From Portevinia maculata (taxonomy: Eukaryota > Arthropoda > Insecta > Diptera > Syrphidae), in NCBI GenBank assembly GCA_949715645.1, contig OX454525.1, positions 214,476,221 through 214,540,220 on the forward strand: a stretch of DNA of 64,000 bases, in the 5' to 3' direction. The translations under genes were made by a program, and so were the position numbers. This document shows, piece by piece, positions 1 to 11,960 of this stretch (positions are counted from its first letter, which is position 1; the number at the start of each line of letters is the position of its first letter). The notes under the pieces were generated by a model. That model had not been told where the DNA came from and did no database searches. It worked only from the letters and a program-made list of their open reading frames with translations.

Positions 1-2361
1 ACGGCATTGGAAAATCGCTTTGTACGTGACTCGTAGTTTAACCCGGCGCAGAGTCTCAGTATTTTGCGTTCCAGGGTTTCAATATCCGTGGCTACTGTGG
101 GGGATATAGTAAACTAGATTGGGAACGCGTACGTCAATATTGGTCTGATGAGCGTTTTGTAAAACAGTAGCTTGGATTTCTTTTGCAGCATTGAGTGTCT
201 AAGGAAAGGCGTCAGCATGTTGGTGACCTTCCGAGTTTTCTCTATGGTATTCCTGGCGTGTTTGTTAAACTTCAGCAAGTTGTTGAACTGGACTCCGAGG
301 TACTTTAAATTGTTTTTAACCTGGATGACACAACCCTCCGTTCTCAAGGCAAGGTTCATACTTTCCCTAGGTACTCCGGGAGGGCCTTTGCCGCTGGCGT
401 TCCGGAAGCAAATTAATTCTGATTAAGGGTTGTTGATTTTGATCCCCCAGGTCTTGTAGTAGTCACTAATGACTTTTACGTGTTTCTCTAGTTGGCGGCT
501 GGCAACGCTGGGGTGCTCGTGGCTGGAGTACGCTATTGTGTCGTCCGCGTAAAGCAGTCCGGTTGACCTGAGGTTGTGCTCGCGAAAGATGTGAGGAAAG
601 TCATGGAGAAAGATGTTATAGAGAGGTGGACCGAGGATTGCCCCTTGGGGAACATCGCTATCGCTTGGGCAGATGTCTGATTTTGTACCCTGAATTTGAA
701 TGAAGAAACACCTGTTGCTTAAGAAGCTGTCCAGGAGGAAAACTATATGAGGTGGTAGATTAAGCGAGGAGATCTTTGCCCGCAGCCCGTCTCTCCATAC
801 GCTATCAAACGCCTTCTCCACATCCAGGGAGCAGGCTACTGTGCATCTTTTTTCTCTGAGGTTGATTGTGATGTCATTGTGGAGTTTGAGGAGAGCATGC
901 ACTGTAGAATGTCCTTTACGGAATCCGAACTGGAAATCTGGAATGTATTCGATTGGGTTCTCGAACGGGGAGGTCATATTAACCAACATAATTCTTTCCA
1001 GAATCTTGCCGACATTGGAAAGCAGTGAGATTGGTCTGAAGTTGGTAATGTTAAGGTTGTTAGGGCTCTTGCTGATTGGCAAGATTCTGGCAATCTTCCA
1101 GGTGTTCGGAAAATAACCATTATTGATGGAGTTGTTGAACAATATTGTCAGAAATTCAATAGCGGAGGTGGGGAGTTTTTTGAGTGCGAAGTTCAACACT
1201 CCATCTGGGCCTACTGACTTCTTCGGTGTGAGTCGCTTGATGATGCCTGAGACTTCCTCGGCGTCTGTGAAGTTGTGTGGGGCCACCGTGGTCAAGGCCG
1301 TGTTTTCGGTGTTAAAGTTAAACAAACGCTCTGGCCTTGAGCTGCTAATGCGCCGAGCCTCTGCCGATGCCTCCTCGGAGATCCGAGGGTCAAAGTTGGG
1401 GACCTTTTACGTATATAGGTCCCGGTAGTAGGCCCCAAAGGCCGAAACTATGCTCTGTTCGTTGGTGAGAGTCACGTCATTGACCACCACCTTACCGCAA
1501 GAGAATTTGTTTTCCTTCACGGCTAAACGAAATAGTTCTTTGTAGGCTCTGGGCCCTGGCCTGATCTTTGCAATTCTGGTACGGAGTTGGCTGTTGAGCC
1601 AGATTTTGATTTGATCTTGAATGATTTTGTTGAGAAGGGAAATTCTCGTCGATAGCTCTCTGTATTGCGGGCTTACTCTGTTAAGAGTGAAATGGAAGAT
1701 GTTTTTAAGGCGTCTCTGCCATTGGTGCTTTATTTTATAGAGGCACTCGATATCCCTGGGGAGGTTTTTGTATTTTTTATGAGACACAGAGGTCCTGGAG
1801 GAGTGCCTTTCCAATGTTCCGTGGAGGATTTCATTGAATTGAAGAATGTGTTGGTCAATGTCCGAATTGGAAAGTGAGAGCGTGTGTGCGGGGAACTGGT
1901 CCAGGAGCAACCGGTCAAGGTCTTCTCTGAAGACCTCCCAGTTAGTATCTTTGAAGGATCTTGACTGCTTTGGTTCCTGTAGACATATATTTGCTTCCTC
2001 CAGCTGGAGAGTGAGGAGGAGTGGGCAGTGGTCTGAGAATGTTGGGAGTGTTTGAATACTGAAGTTTCTATGCAATTGATTCACTAGGTAGTTGGAGATC
2101 AAAAAGTGATCCAAAAAGGAGGCACTCCTTGGAAAGGTTGGTGTTTGGGAGGTGATGCTTGTCAAAGAGGGGTTGTGGCTTTGGAGCCATGTTTCCACTG
2201 TTTTGCCGTTTAGGTTCCGCTGGGAATCCCCCCAACTGGGGCTTCTCGCGTTCAGATCGCCTCCGATAATAGCTCCATCGAATGAGTTGGCTAGTGTATC
2301 TACTTTTTTAAGCTCCTCCAAGAATGCGACCGTGGGGCTGTTAGATTGGATGTAAAGTGAA
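1..2361 (-). mobile_element. Jockey-like LINE, copy 1 (5'-truncated, runs off the window)
   Basis: Bases 1-2361 match 9291-11651 almost base for base, so this is a second copy of the same minus-strand LINE family. Its 3' end lies outside the window. Homology stops at about 2361, in the middle of the endonuclease region, which is the usual 5' truncation made by target-primed reverse transcription. Beyond 2361 the sequence belongs to the Gypsy element A. No target-site duplication can be tested, because the 3' end is missing. Confidence 0.9.
1..2361 (-). pseudogene. LINE ORF2 remnant: C-terminal endonuclease plus reverse transcriptase
   Basis: Reading leftward from 2361, the frame encodes the end of an apurinic-like endonuclease (the GGDLNARSPSWGD and SDHCPLLL motifs), then a linker and a Jockey-type reverse transcriptase. 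RT motifs seen are the SVGPDG region, FRPISLLSNVGKILERI, a PQGAILGP block and the catalytic YADD near 540-560. One frame is maintained throughout, broken by stops at 1407-1409, 423-425 and 114-116. The last two stops are shared with copy 2; the first is private. In life the protein would nick DNA and copy the LINE RNA at the target. This copy cannot make it. Family assignment is firm at superfamily level; the Jockey clade is inferred from the EN-RT layout without RNase H. Confidence 0.88.
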
Positions 2362-3189
2362 AAAACCAATCTTAAAATTTCATTTAAACGCTAATAGACC
2401 AAGTTTAACTCTAAGAAAAGGAAAGTGTACACTAATTAAATATTATATAGATAAATACATCACTAAGGTACGAACGATTTAGGACGAGTACTGTCAAACC
2501 TTGAAACAGATACCCAACAGTTATCTATCAGAGAGCTGCAGATCTCTGTAGATGATGATGTGTTCAAGTTTTTTTCTCTGGATGTATTTAAATATATTGC
2601 AAATAATTATTTGAAGCATTTAACAATAATTTTAAGGCCAAGTTCTATAACGATTTCTGATAGAAAAGCCAAAAAGCTTCTATTAGAAAGGTTACATAAA
2701 GACCCGTTGGAAGGAGGCCATTGCGGTCAAAAGCGATTGCTACTTAAACTCAGAGCAAAATACTTTTGGAAAAATATGTCCAAAGACGTAGCACAATTCG
2801 TTAAATTTTGTAACGAATGCCAGAAAAACAAAATTAAATCTAAAAATTCAGAGCTTCTAGTACATACACCTACACCTCAAAAAGCTTTTGACATTGTCTT
2901 AATAGACACAATAGGTCCACTGACAAAAACTGCGCATTCAAATGAGTATGCTGTAACCATCATTTGTAGCCTGACAAAATATTTGGTAGTGGTACCTGTT
3001 CAAGATAAAAAGGCAATTACAATTGCTAGAGCAATTTTCGAAAATTTTATTTTGATCTACGGACCAATGAAACAGATACTTACAGATAGAGGCACGGAAT
3101 ACCTTAATGAAACTATTAGAGAACTAAGCAAATTGCTAAACGTTGAGCAGAAAACCTCAACAAGTTATCACTATGGAACCTTGGGAACT
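2362..3189 (+). pseudogene. Element A (mdg1/412-like Gypsy): integrase, N-terminal half
   Basis: From about 2521 the plus strand encodes a Gypsy integrase. It has an H-H-C-C zinc-binding region (HKDPLEGGH, then CNECQKNK) followed by the start of the catalytic core, with D in DTIGPL and D in LTDRGTEY. The frame ends abruptly at 3189 where element B begins with TGTAATAAG. It resumes in the same frame at 29549 with the next part of the integrase core. Bases 2362-2520 show no motif and are probably more of A. The resemblance to mdg1/412-type integrases is from general knowledge of the family; the split is read directly from the sequence. Everything upstream of the integrase is missing, replaced by LINE copy 1. 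Confidence 0.85.
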
Positions 3190-5238
3190 TGTAATAAGCC
3201 TGTAGTTGGGGATATAGAGGGAGCTAGGAGTTGAAAAGTGCCAGGATGTAAGGATGTGGACGGGACCTTAGGATAGGAAAGTGGACGAGAGAGGGAGAGA
3301 GTGCAGGGAGCGAGGAGCGTGGCATGCTTGCATAGCACGCCTAAGCTCGCCGGACGGGGTGGTCCTTGTCCTCGCTACTCCACAAAACCTATTACAAAAA
3401 CATTTAACATGCCAAGAATTAAAGGTACTTACGTTGGCTTTTGTACCGGAAGCGGGCGGACGTCCACCACTCTGTAGGGCGCTGCGGATGTTTTTGCAGC
3501 GGAGTCATTGCCCTCCCGACCTTGAAGTTCCACGGCCATACTAAGAACTTCCCTTTTCTGTATATGTTTGCCACCGGATCAGTTCATCTTGAAGCCATCT
3601 CAACTGGAACTCATCTTACCGCACCCCTGAAACCTCGCCTTCAGCAAGTCATTCGGACTAGCACAAACACAGCAAAATCAAAAAAGGACAACTTTTCCTC
3701 ATAAAGGCGTGATATATTTCATTAATTCATTGCATTCTAACGTGGAAATATAATTTGAATAGCGATACTACTTTATACAAAATACAAAAAAGGAAACAAG
3801 AATATAAATTTAAATAAATTAACAAAGAAAAAAACACAATATGAACTTTGTTTAACGTCCCACCTATGACTAACTGGCAAGTTACTGTTCTCTTTACCAC
3901 AATTTAGGATTAAAATACTCGGGTTTACTACCTATGGAGAGCTCTTTATGGGCATCTCACTGTGTGCAAACTTAGCAGCTATTAGCGCGAGCAGCAAACG
4001 ATGATGGGGGTAGATAAAACGAGAGTCCTTACACCGCTTGACAAATCAAATATGTATCTCAAAAAAGAAAAAAAAAACTTACAACTATGGAAATACTATA
4101 CCACGCAAAAAAACTTAGCTAATAACAAAATTTATTTAAAACTAACACGTTGAACGTTGAAATTAAACTTAAAACCGTATTCGGCTTCATTCGATAGTAC
4201 GTTTGTTCATCGCACATATATGTATGTATATGTATATATATATGTATATGTATGTATATCTGTTGTCTCTATTTTATTAATTGTGATGTATTGTATTTTT
4301 TATGATCTACTTATTTTATTTTTGATCTACTTATTACGATCGGTAATCATCGTGGTCACGCATTATTGTACACTACGTATACCCTTAATTTTATAGGGGA
4401 GCGCTATGGTGAATTGCACTTGGGAGTAGTGCCGGAGCGAATAGTATATTTGCCGGAACACTAAATAATTCTCCTCGGGTGGCGCTTTTCTTGTTCTGGG
4501 TGGAATCCCTTGATTTTAGTATGTTATCTTTAGTTTGAGTCACTATACTACAAACTAATGGTAATCTCTTCCTTTTTTTTTGTTCTTGGTTTTTTTTCAA
4601 GGTGACCTTCTTGTTCGGCCGACCTTTGTTGAAGGGCGGTCACCACTGTATCGATTAAAAATGATGACCGCCAACAATTTAATTCGAACTATTTCTATAC
4701 GGCTTCGCCCTAAACTGGGATTGTGTTTATCCTATAATTTTTATTCTATTTTTTTTTATTTAAATTTACTCACTCTTTATTTACTTACTCGATATTTCTT
4801 CGGTATGTTAAGCATTTATACTTTCACCAGGTACTTAACTTCGTTCTTATTATTCTAAGACGTTGTGCCTCTTACCACTTTTGAACTATACTGAACTTGC
4901 CCATGATTTGGCCTCTACATCTTCTTGTCCATCATCAATGCCCACTATCACCTCTGTACTCTCAATCGATCGATTTTAACGTCCGCTATCTGTGGGAGGC
5001 TACCTTTCGCGATTGAGTTAATTCCTGGTCAGCCTAGTTCATCTCAACCCCCTGGTTCAAACCTACGCTTATTCTCTCCACACCGGCATTTGATTGGTTT
5101 TTATTTTAGTTTTATTTTCGGTCTTATACTAGTTGCGTGTTCAGGCACTGAAGTGTCACTCAGCTGGCTACCATTAAACGACAACTACATGACAACTCAA
5201 AAGAGGTGTGGTCAGAGATGGACTTGGTAAGTAAATTT
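3190..5238 (-). repeat. Element B 3' LTR, main part
   Basis: This stretch aligns with 27429-29478, the other LTR, with scattered substitutions and small indels; for example, six extra bases lie near 3255. It ends at TAAGTAAATTT (5228-5238), where the LINE inserted. The rest of the LTR resumes at 13926. A TA-rich microsatellite-like run lies near 4215-4260. Short open frames shared by both LTRs have no ATG and no family signature, so I do not call genes here. Confidence 0.9.
5228..5238. repeat. Target-site duplication of LINE copy 2, left
   Basis: TAAGTAAATTT is repeated exactly at 13915-13925. The uninterrupted LTR at 29471-29481 carries the sequence once, which proves the insertion point. 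Confidence 0.92.
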
Positions 5239-5610
5239 ATTTTTTGAATTGAATTGAATTTATTGAGACTTTAAAATGACGAATTACAATGATGTGTACA
5301 TGTCGATAGTTTATTGTATACTGCGGCTATAAAGTATTGCCTGCTCTTTCAGTTAGGTTAAAATGTATAATTTTATTTTTTTGCCTCATGGCTGTCTATT
5401 GCGTTTACTGTTTGACTGCTCTTGCTCAGGAGCGATTTATATTTTCATGTGCGACTAGCTGACGCGTATATACTAGAACAGTATCTACAATTTTCTTAAT
5501 CTACTTAAAACTAGGGAGAAGGAGATATTCGAGTGTATACGCAGTATACGGATTTGGTATCTTCTTCTAAGGAACAGGTACGCCGGTGAGGGTTACATAT
5601 ATACGGAGAA
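5239..5610 (-). other. LINE copy 2 3' terminal region
   Basis: Noncoding. On the minus strand it ends with AATAAATTCAATTCAATTC and a short A run, a typical LINE 3' end next to the target duplication. It is interrupted by element C at the TATA duplication (5611-5614). Confidence 0.7.
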
Positions 5611-5615
5611 TATAA

Positions 5616-6261
5616 AATAATTTATATTTCTTTTTCAATATAAAACACAACACACAATTTATTTTAATTATATTTCTTATTTTATTTTTATTAAATTCCT
5701 CTATGAGGAAGCTTAGGAATATTTATATTTTATTCTTATTAAATTCCTCTATGAGGAAGCTTAGGAATATTTACAACCGTCCACTGGCAGCTCCACTTAA
5801 TAACTAACTTATATAATACAAAACGAACTAACTTATATACTACAACTAGCATTACCACTAACATGAAGACATGAACGCTGATCCGTTAATCCGCTGCTTG
5901 GCTGGAATTTCTTGCTGTAGCTTAACGGGTGTTTGCTATGCTATGCTTGGTGATGCTGCGCCACACTTACTGTTCTGATAGTGCAGCTTCTACCGTTTGC
6001 AGCATTACCACTAACATTGAGATAACGCTGATCCGTTAATCTGCTGCTGGCTGGAATTTCTTGCTGTAGCTTAGCGGGTCATTTGTGCCTTGGAAAGCGT
6101 TTGGTGGTTGTTATGCTATGCTTGGTGATGCTGCGGCCGCACTAACTGTTTTGATAGTGCAGCTTCTACCGTTTGCATATTGACAGCTATGAAACCGTGT
6201 GCCTAGTGACTTTCCGTACGCCGAAGCATTTTTATTACATGTATTTGATGTGACCATAACT
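5616..6261 (-). repeat. Element C 3' LTR
   Basis: This LTR is 646 bp and contains two units of a roughly 48-bp repeat with core CTATGAGGAAGCTTAGG, near 5690-5775. It also has a diverged internal duplication of about 150-180 bp, each half containing CTGGAATTTCTTGCTGTAGC. The polypurine stretch of the element, read on the minus strand, is GAGGGGAGT at the 6262 boundary. Confidence 0.9.
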
Positions 6262-6700
6262 ACTCCCCTCGTTAAGTGAAGTCGTCCTCGGCTTCATTTT
6301 ATTGTATTGCTGTAGCGTTTGCTTAGAAATTTAATTCCCTGCCTTGCTATGTTTCCCTTCTGTTCTATATTACTATATTAAACATAGTTACAAATAAATA
6401 ATACAATTCATTTAACAGCAAGAAAGTTATTATGTTCAACTTAAATTTCGTGAGTTACAATTTTGATAATTTAGTACTATTACAAATTTCGCTTTGGAAA
6501 CCAATCTCTACCTCTTGATCCAAACTAATTGATTTATGATACGAATACTTTTTAAAGTTGCTAAGTAAATAATATTAACTTGATAATAATAAAGTAGTTT
6601 GATTTGAGATGAATTACAGGTTTTTTGTTTCACTAATTTTCGTCAGTCGTTTGTCTGTTTTAATTTAACAAATTATAGGCAACTCTATACGTTAGTAATA

Positions 6701-7048
6701 TTATCTAAGATTGCTTTTATGTACCTTTCTATTGTTTATAAGAACCGTGGTCCCTAGGTCCTTTTGAACTATTTGTTCTATAAAAAGCTTCCTGAATTTA
6801 TTTCCAATTCGCTTGTTTGTGCGAACAAACACTTTTTCACCCGCTGTGTAAGTTCGAGTTTGTCTATTCTTATTGTGATAATTCAGATCCCTCTTCTGGT
6901 TGTCGGTTATCTTTTCCCTAATCTCATTCTCTAAAACAGTCGGGATTGAGTGGATAACATCAATTGGCCTATATTTTGTCACTGAATGAATCGTCCTGTT
7001 GTACTTGGCTGTGGCAAGTAAAAGGAGTTCAGCAATTACAAACAACAA
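6701..7048 (-). pseudogene. Element C integrase, C-terminal remnant
   Basis: A frame of about 115 codons matches the tail of Gypsy integrases: a region with KYNRTIHSVTKYRPIDV, then basic sequence, then a beta-rich end around GEKVFVRTNKRIGNKF. It has no start codon of its own; it opens out of deleted sequence upstream, and the stop is at 6701. Gag, protease, RT, RNase H and the integrase catalytic core are absent. The rest of the interior (6262-6700 and 7049-7680) is AT-rich and shows no envelope frame. Confidence 0.75.
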
Positions 7049-7681
7049 AAAAAAATATTCACTATGTAACTCTTAATTTAAAATTTTCAAATAGGTATAT
7101 ATAAAAACCATCTATCCTAATACAATGAAAGCCAACAAAAGACTTATTAAATCTAAATATTATTTTATTCAAGAGGATTGAGAGAGAGAAGATAAAGAAA
7201 GAAGAAAAAAAAAACAAAATGGAGAGGATAAAAAAAAAAAATCTATAACTAATTATACTTGCTTACTTTACTAATAATTACTAATAATAATATTAATTCA
7301 TCGATTATTTAACTTATATTAATTAACTAAATCTTGTTTCAAAACTTCCCTTTAATTAAAGTTGTACCGCAAATGTACTGCTTCGTAGATATAATGTATA
7401 TACATACATATGGCGTATAGGTGATCAGCAACGTCTCATATCACTTTCTGATTTCACTTCACAATTTCAGTTCAGTTAAATTTTCCTTTGTTAATTTTAT
7501 ATTCACAACTTCAATTTCACTTGTGTTTATTGTTTATTGTTTTTATACGTTTTCACCTCGTTGATGGGGTTACTTTTATGTAGTACCGGCCACGAGTTCA
7601 CACTAATCGTCAACGCGATCTATATCCTTTATATGGATTTTGAAATATTTTAATTTGATAATCGCGTCGTCGTCGTACCAG

Positions 7682-7692
7682 GTTGGGCGCCA
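7682..7692 (-). promoter_or_regulatory. Element C primer-binding site (tRNA-Lys type)
   Basis: On the minus strand TGGCGCCCAAC follows directly on the end of the 5' LTR. It matches the complement of a tRNA-Lys 3' end over 11 bases and then diverges from the longer match in element B. Confidence 0.8.
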
Positions 7693-8387
7693 AATAATTT
7701 ATATTTCTTTTTCAATATAAAACACAACACACAATTTATTTTAATTATATTTCTTATTTTATTTTTATTAAATTCCTCTATGAGGAAGCTTAGGAATATT
7801 TATATTTTATTCTTATTAAATTCCTCTATGAGGAAGCTTAGGAATATTTATATTTTATTCTTATTAAATTCCTCTATGAGGAAGCTTAGGAATATTTACA
7901 ACCGTCCACTGGCAGCTCCACTTAATAACTAACTTATATAATACAAAACGAACTAACTTATATACTACAACTAGCATTACCACTAACATGAAGACATGAA
8001 CGCTGATCCGTTAATCCGCTGCTTGGCTGGAATTTCTTGCTGTAGCTTAACGGGTGTTTGCTATGCTATGCTTGGTGATGCTGCGGCCACACTTACTGTT
8101 CTGATAGTGCAGCTTCTACCGTTTGCAGCATTACCACTAACATTGAGATAACGCTGATCCGTTAATCTGCTGCTGGCTGGAATTTCTTGCTGTAGCTTAG
8201 CGGGTCATTTGTGCCTTGGAAAGCGTTTGGTGGTTGTTATGCTATGCTTGGTGATGCTGCGGCCGCACTAACTGTTTTGATAGTGCAGCTTCTACCGTTT
8301 GCATATTGACAGCTATGAAACCGTGTGCCTAGTGACTTTCCGTACGCCGAAGCATTTTTATTACATGTATTTGATGTGACCATAACT
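7693..8387 (-). repeat. Element C 5' LTR
   Basis: This 695-bp LTR is the partner of 5616-6261. The main difference is a third unit of the 48-bp repeat (7770-7895 against two units in the other LTR); a one-base indel lies near 8083. The variable copy number shows slippage after or during the last reverse transcription. Confidence 0.9.
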
Positions 8388-8391
8388 TATA

Positions 8392-9216
8392 TAACATTGA
8401 TCAATTGTACTTGTACGAAACGATTTATGCATTGCATAATATATGCATAATATACAGAGAAAAGGAAAATGGAAAGGTAATGTGGGCACGAAAATACAAT
8501 TTTCAGAGCGAGAGCGCTCTATGTTAACTTTTTACATTTATGTGTATTATCGTATGGTGTTAAATATTATTAGATGTTGTTTGTTGACATATTTACAGGT
8601 GATTTGAATGGAATAAATACTCAATATTTTGTTATAGGTAAGTATCGATTAGTTTTAAACTGTTACATGAATATACGTGCATGTCACATAGATAAACATT
8701 ATTAAGCGTAGTGGTGCAATCTTGATCGAGCAGTTATTTTAATTTTATATTTCAAAATTGTTGACAATTTTTCGTTTTCCGTTATGGTAGATAAAATTAA
8801 ATGAGGTGAGATGCACTTATGTTTACAAGAGCCTTGGCGGCTAAGAAATTTTAGGAAGAGAAAGAAGAAAGAACATTAATAAAAAGTATATAGGGTAAGT
8901 ACTGTCCTTCCATCGTTCGTACTGTGGCTGTAAATTTAAGCATTATTGTTTATTTCAGTGAAGTAATTCCCATGGCAAAGCGGTGAATCGGGTGTCCCCA
9001 TAAGGAGGGACTGAGATGCGTTATACTGGCTTTAATCATCCGCGGTTTTGCCCTTGGGTCGTTTTCTGGTAGAACAACGGGGGCAGTACATCGGGAGCTG
9101 ATTCGAGGTCAAGCTGGGGGATGCCGACTGGTGACAGGTAAGTTGCGCTATCCCAAGGGGAGTTTGCCTCAGAGGTGTAGATTTCTCTCGTGAGATCATT
9201 GTCAGAGTGGTTAAGG
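8392..9216 (-). other. LINE copy 2 3' region between ORF2 and element C
   Basis: No coding frame and no recognised motif. It lies immediately downstream of the last ORF2 stop (9217-9219, minus strand), so I treat it as LINE 3' untranslated sequence, although a further old insertion cannot be excluded. Confidence 0.5.
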
Positions 9217-11960
9217 TTAGCGATAGTTTTTTTTTAATAAATTTAAAGTATAACGCAAAAACGGAATGGTGTTTGTTTCCTTGTATAAGACGGCATTGGA
9301 AAATCGCTTTGTACGTGACTCGTAGTTTAACCCGGCGCAGAGTCTCAGTATTTTGCGTTCCAGGGTTTCAATATCCGTGGCTACTGTGGGGGATATAGTA
9401 AACTAGATTGGGAACGCGTACGTCAATATTGGTCTGATGAGCGTTTTGTAAAACAGTAGCTGGGATTTCTTTTGCAGAATTGAGTGTCTAAGGAAAGGCG
9501 TCAGCATGTTGGTGACCTTCCGAGTTTTCTCTATGGTATTCCTGGCGTGTTTGTTAAACTTCAGCAAGTTGTTGAACTGGACTCCGAGGTACTTTAAATT
9601 GTTTTTCACCTGGATGACACAACCCTCCGTTCTCAAGGCAAGGTTCATACTTTCCCTAGGTACTCCGGGAGGGCCTTTGCCGCTGGCGTTCCGGAAGCAA
9701 ATTAATTCTGATTAAGGGTTGTTGATTTTGATCCCCCAGGTCTCTTAGTAGTCACTAATGACTTTTACGTGTTTCTCTAGTTGGCGACTGGCAACGCTGG
9801 GGTGCTCGTGGCTGGAGTAAGCTATTGTGTCGTCCGCGTAAAGCAGTCCGGTTGACCTGAGGTTGTGCTCGCGAAAGATGTGAGGAAAGTCATGGAGAAA
9901 GATGTTATAGAGAGGTGGACCGAGGATTGCCCCTTGGGGAACACCGCTATCGCTTGGGCAGATGTCTGATTTTGTACCCTGAATTTGAATGAAGAAACAC
10001 CTGTTGCTTAAGAAGCTGTCCAGGAGGAAAACTATATGAGGTGGTAGATTAAGCGAGGAGATCTTTGCCCGCAGCCCGTCTCTCCATACGCTATCAAACG
10101 CCTTCTCCACATCCAGGGAGCAGGCTACTGTGCATCTTTTTTCTCTGAGGTTGATTGTGATGTCATTGTGGAGTTTGAGGAGAGCATGCACTGTATAATG
10201 TCCTTTACGGAATCCGAACTGGAAATCTGGAATGTATTCGATTGGGTTCTCGAACGGGGAGGTCATATTATCCAACATAATTCTTTCCAGAATCTTGCCG
10301 ACATTGAAAAGCAGTGAGATTGGTCTGAAGTTGGTAATGTTAAGGTTGTTAGGGCTCTTGCTGATTGGCAAGATTCTGGCAATCTTCCAGGTGTTCGGAA
10401 AATAACCATTATTGATGGAGTTGTTGAACAATATTGTCAGAAATTCAATAGCGGAGGTGGGGAGTTTTTTGAGTGCGAAGTTCAACACTCCATCTGGGCC
10501 TACTGACTTCTTCGGTGTGAGTCGCTTGATGATGCCTGAGACTTCCTCGGCGTCTGTGAAGATGTGTGGGGCCACCGTGGTCAAGGCCGTGTTTTCGGTG
10601 TTAAAGTTAAACAAACGCTCTGGCCTTGAGCTGCCAATGCGCCGAGCCTCTGCCGATGCCTCCTCGGAGATCCGAGGGTCAAAGTTGGGGACCTTTTCCG
10701 CATATAGGTCCCGGTAGTAGGCCCCAAAGGCCGAAACTATGCTCTGTTCGTTGGTGAGAGTCACGTCATTGACCACCACCTTACCGCAAGAGAATTTGTT
10801 TTCCTTCCCCGCTAAACGAAATAGTTCTTTGTAGGTTCTGGGCCCTGGCCTGATCTTTGCAATTCTGGTACGGAGTTGGCTGTTGAGCCAGATTTTGATT
10901 TGATCTTGAATGATTTTGTTGAGAAGGGAAATTCTCGTCGATAGCTCTCTGTATTGCGGGCTTACTCTGTTAAGAGTGAAATGGAAGATGTTTTTAAGGC
11001 GTCTCTGCCATTGGTGCTTTATTTTATAGAGGCACTCGATATCCTTGGGGAGGTTTTTGTATTTTTTATGAGACACAGAGGTCCTGGAGGAGTGCCTTTC
11101 CAATGTTCCGTGGAGAATTTCATTGAATTGAAGAATGTGTTGGTCAATGTCCGAATTGGAAAGTGAGAGCGTGTGTGCGGGGAACTGGTCCAGGAGCAAC
11201 CGGTCAAGGTCTTCTCTGAAGACCTCCCAGTTAGTATCTTTGAAGGATCTTGACTGCTTTGGTTCCTGTAGACATATATTTGCTTCCTCCAGCTGGAGAG
11301 TGAGGAGGAGTGGGAAGTGGTCTGAGAATGTTGGGAGTGTTTGAATACTGAAGTTTCTATGCAATTGATTCACTAGGTAGTTGGAGATCAAAAAGTGATC
11401 CAAAAAGGAGGCACTCCTTGGAAAGGTTGGTGTTTGGGAGGTGATGTTTGTCAAAGAGGGGTTGTGGCTTTGGGGCCATGTCTCCACTGTTTTGCCGTTT
11501 AGGTTCCGCTGGGAATCCCCCCAACTGGGGCTTCTCGCGTTCAGATCGCCTCCGATAATAGCTCCATCGAATGAGTTGGCTAGTGTATCTACTTTTTTAA
11601 GCTTCTCCAAGAATGCGACCGTGGGGCTGTTAGATTGGATGTAAAGTGAACCAATCAGGATTCTTTTTTTATGTTACTAATTTTCATACTGATACTCAAG
11701 AAGACACTGGGGAAGTGAGAGGAGTGCCAGTCTACCAGTTCATAAGGAATGTTGTTTTTAATGCATATTGCAACCCCCTGCTGTTGGTCGTTTCTGAGGA
11801 TATTAAAAGAGTCGATGTATACTTTGTGTTTACTATTCAGGTGGGTTTCCTGGATTAGGGCTATTGACGAGATGCTTGTCTGGAGGGTCTTGAGTCGCTC
11901 AAGCCTCCTAGAGTGGTGAATTAAGGACGAAATGTTATATTGCATAATTTTTATGATCAT
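9217..11960 (-). pseudogene. LINE copy 2 ORF2: endonuclease and reverse transcriptase
   Basis: The ATG at 11960 overlaps the ORF1 stop (ATGA). The first 100 residues start the endonuclease (MQYNISSLIHHSRRLERL, then IALIQETHL). A frameshift at a run of seven A (near 11668) breaks the frame. The rest of the endonuclease (GGDLNARSPSWGD, SDHFPLLL) and the RT (PQGAILGP, YADD near 9830) are then open to a TAA at 9745. Further in-frame stops lie at 9712-9714 and 9403-9405, and the natural end is at 9217. The stops at 9712 and 9403 are also in copy 1, but those at 9745 and 11668 are not, being private or outside copy 1. The protein would nick the target and copy the element RNA; this copy cannot. Confidence 0.9.

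Larger units (their letters stand above)
5615..8387 (-). mobile_element. Element C: errantivirus-like Gypsy element, internally deleted
   Basis: Two direct repeats (5616-6261 and 7693-8387) flank 1.43 kb of interior. On the minus strand the LTR starts AGTTATGG and ends ATAAATTATT, so it is the AGT-type terminus of the 17.6/297/gypsy group rather than TG..CA. TATA flanks both sides (5611-5614, 8388-8391), matching the TATA/ATAT target preference known for that group. The LTRs are nearly identical apart from repeat number, so the insertion is recent. Only the primer site, some leader and the end of integrase survive inside. Confidence 0.88.

Noticed and set aside
3281..3544. 87-codon frame conserved in both LTRs of element B (also 27514-27777)
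   Set aside because: It lies inside the LTR, begins without an ATG, shows no family signature, and is conserved only because the LTRs are copies of each other.
6262..7680. Envelope gene in element C
   Set aside because: Errantivirus-like LTRs made this worth checking, but the interior holds only an integrase tail and AT-rich noncoding sequence. No signal peptide, furin-like site or membrane segment is visible.
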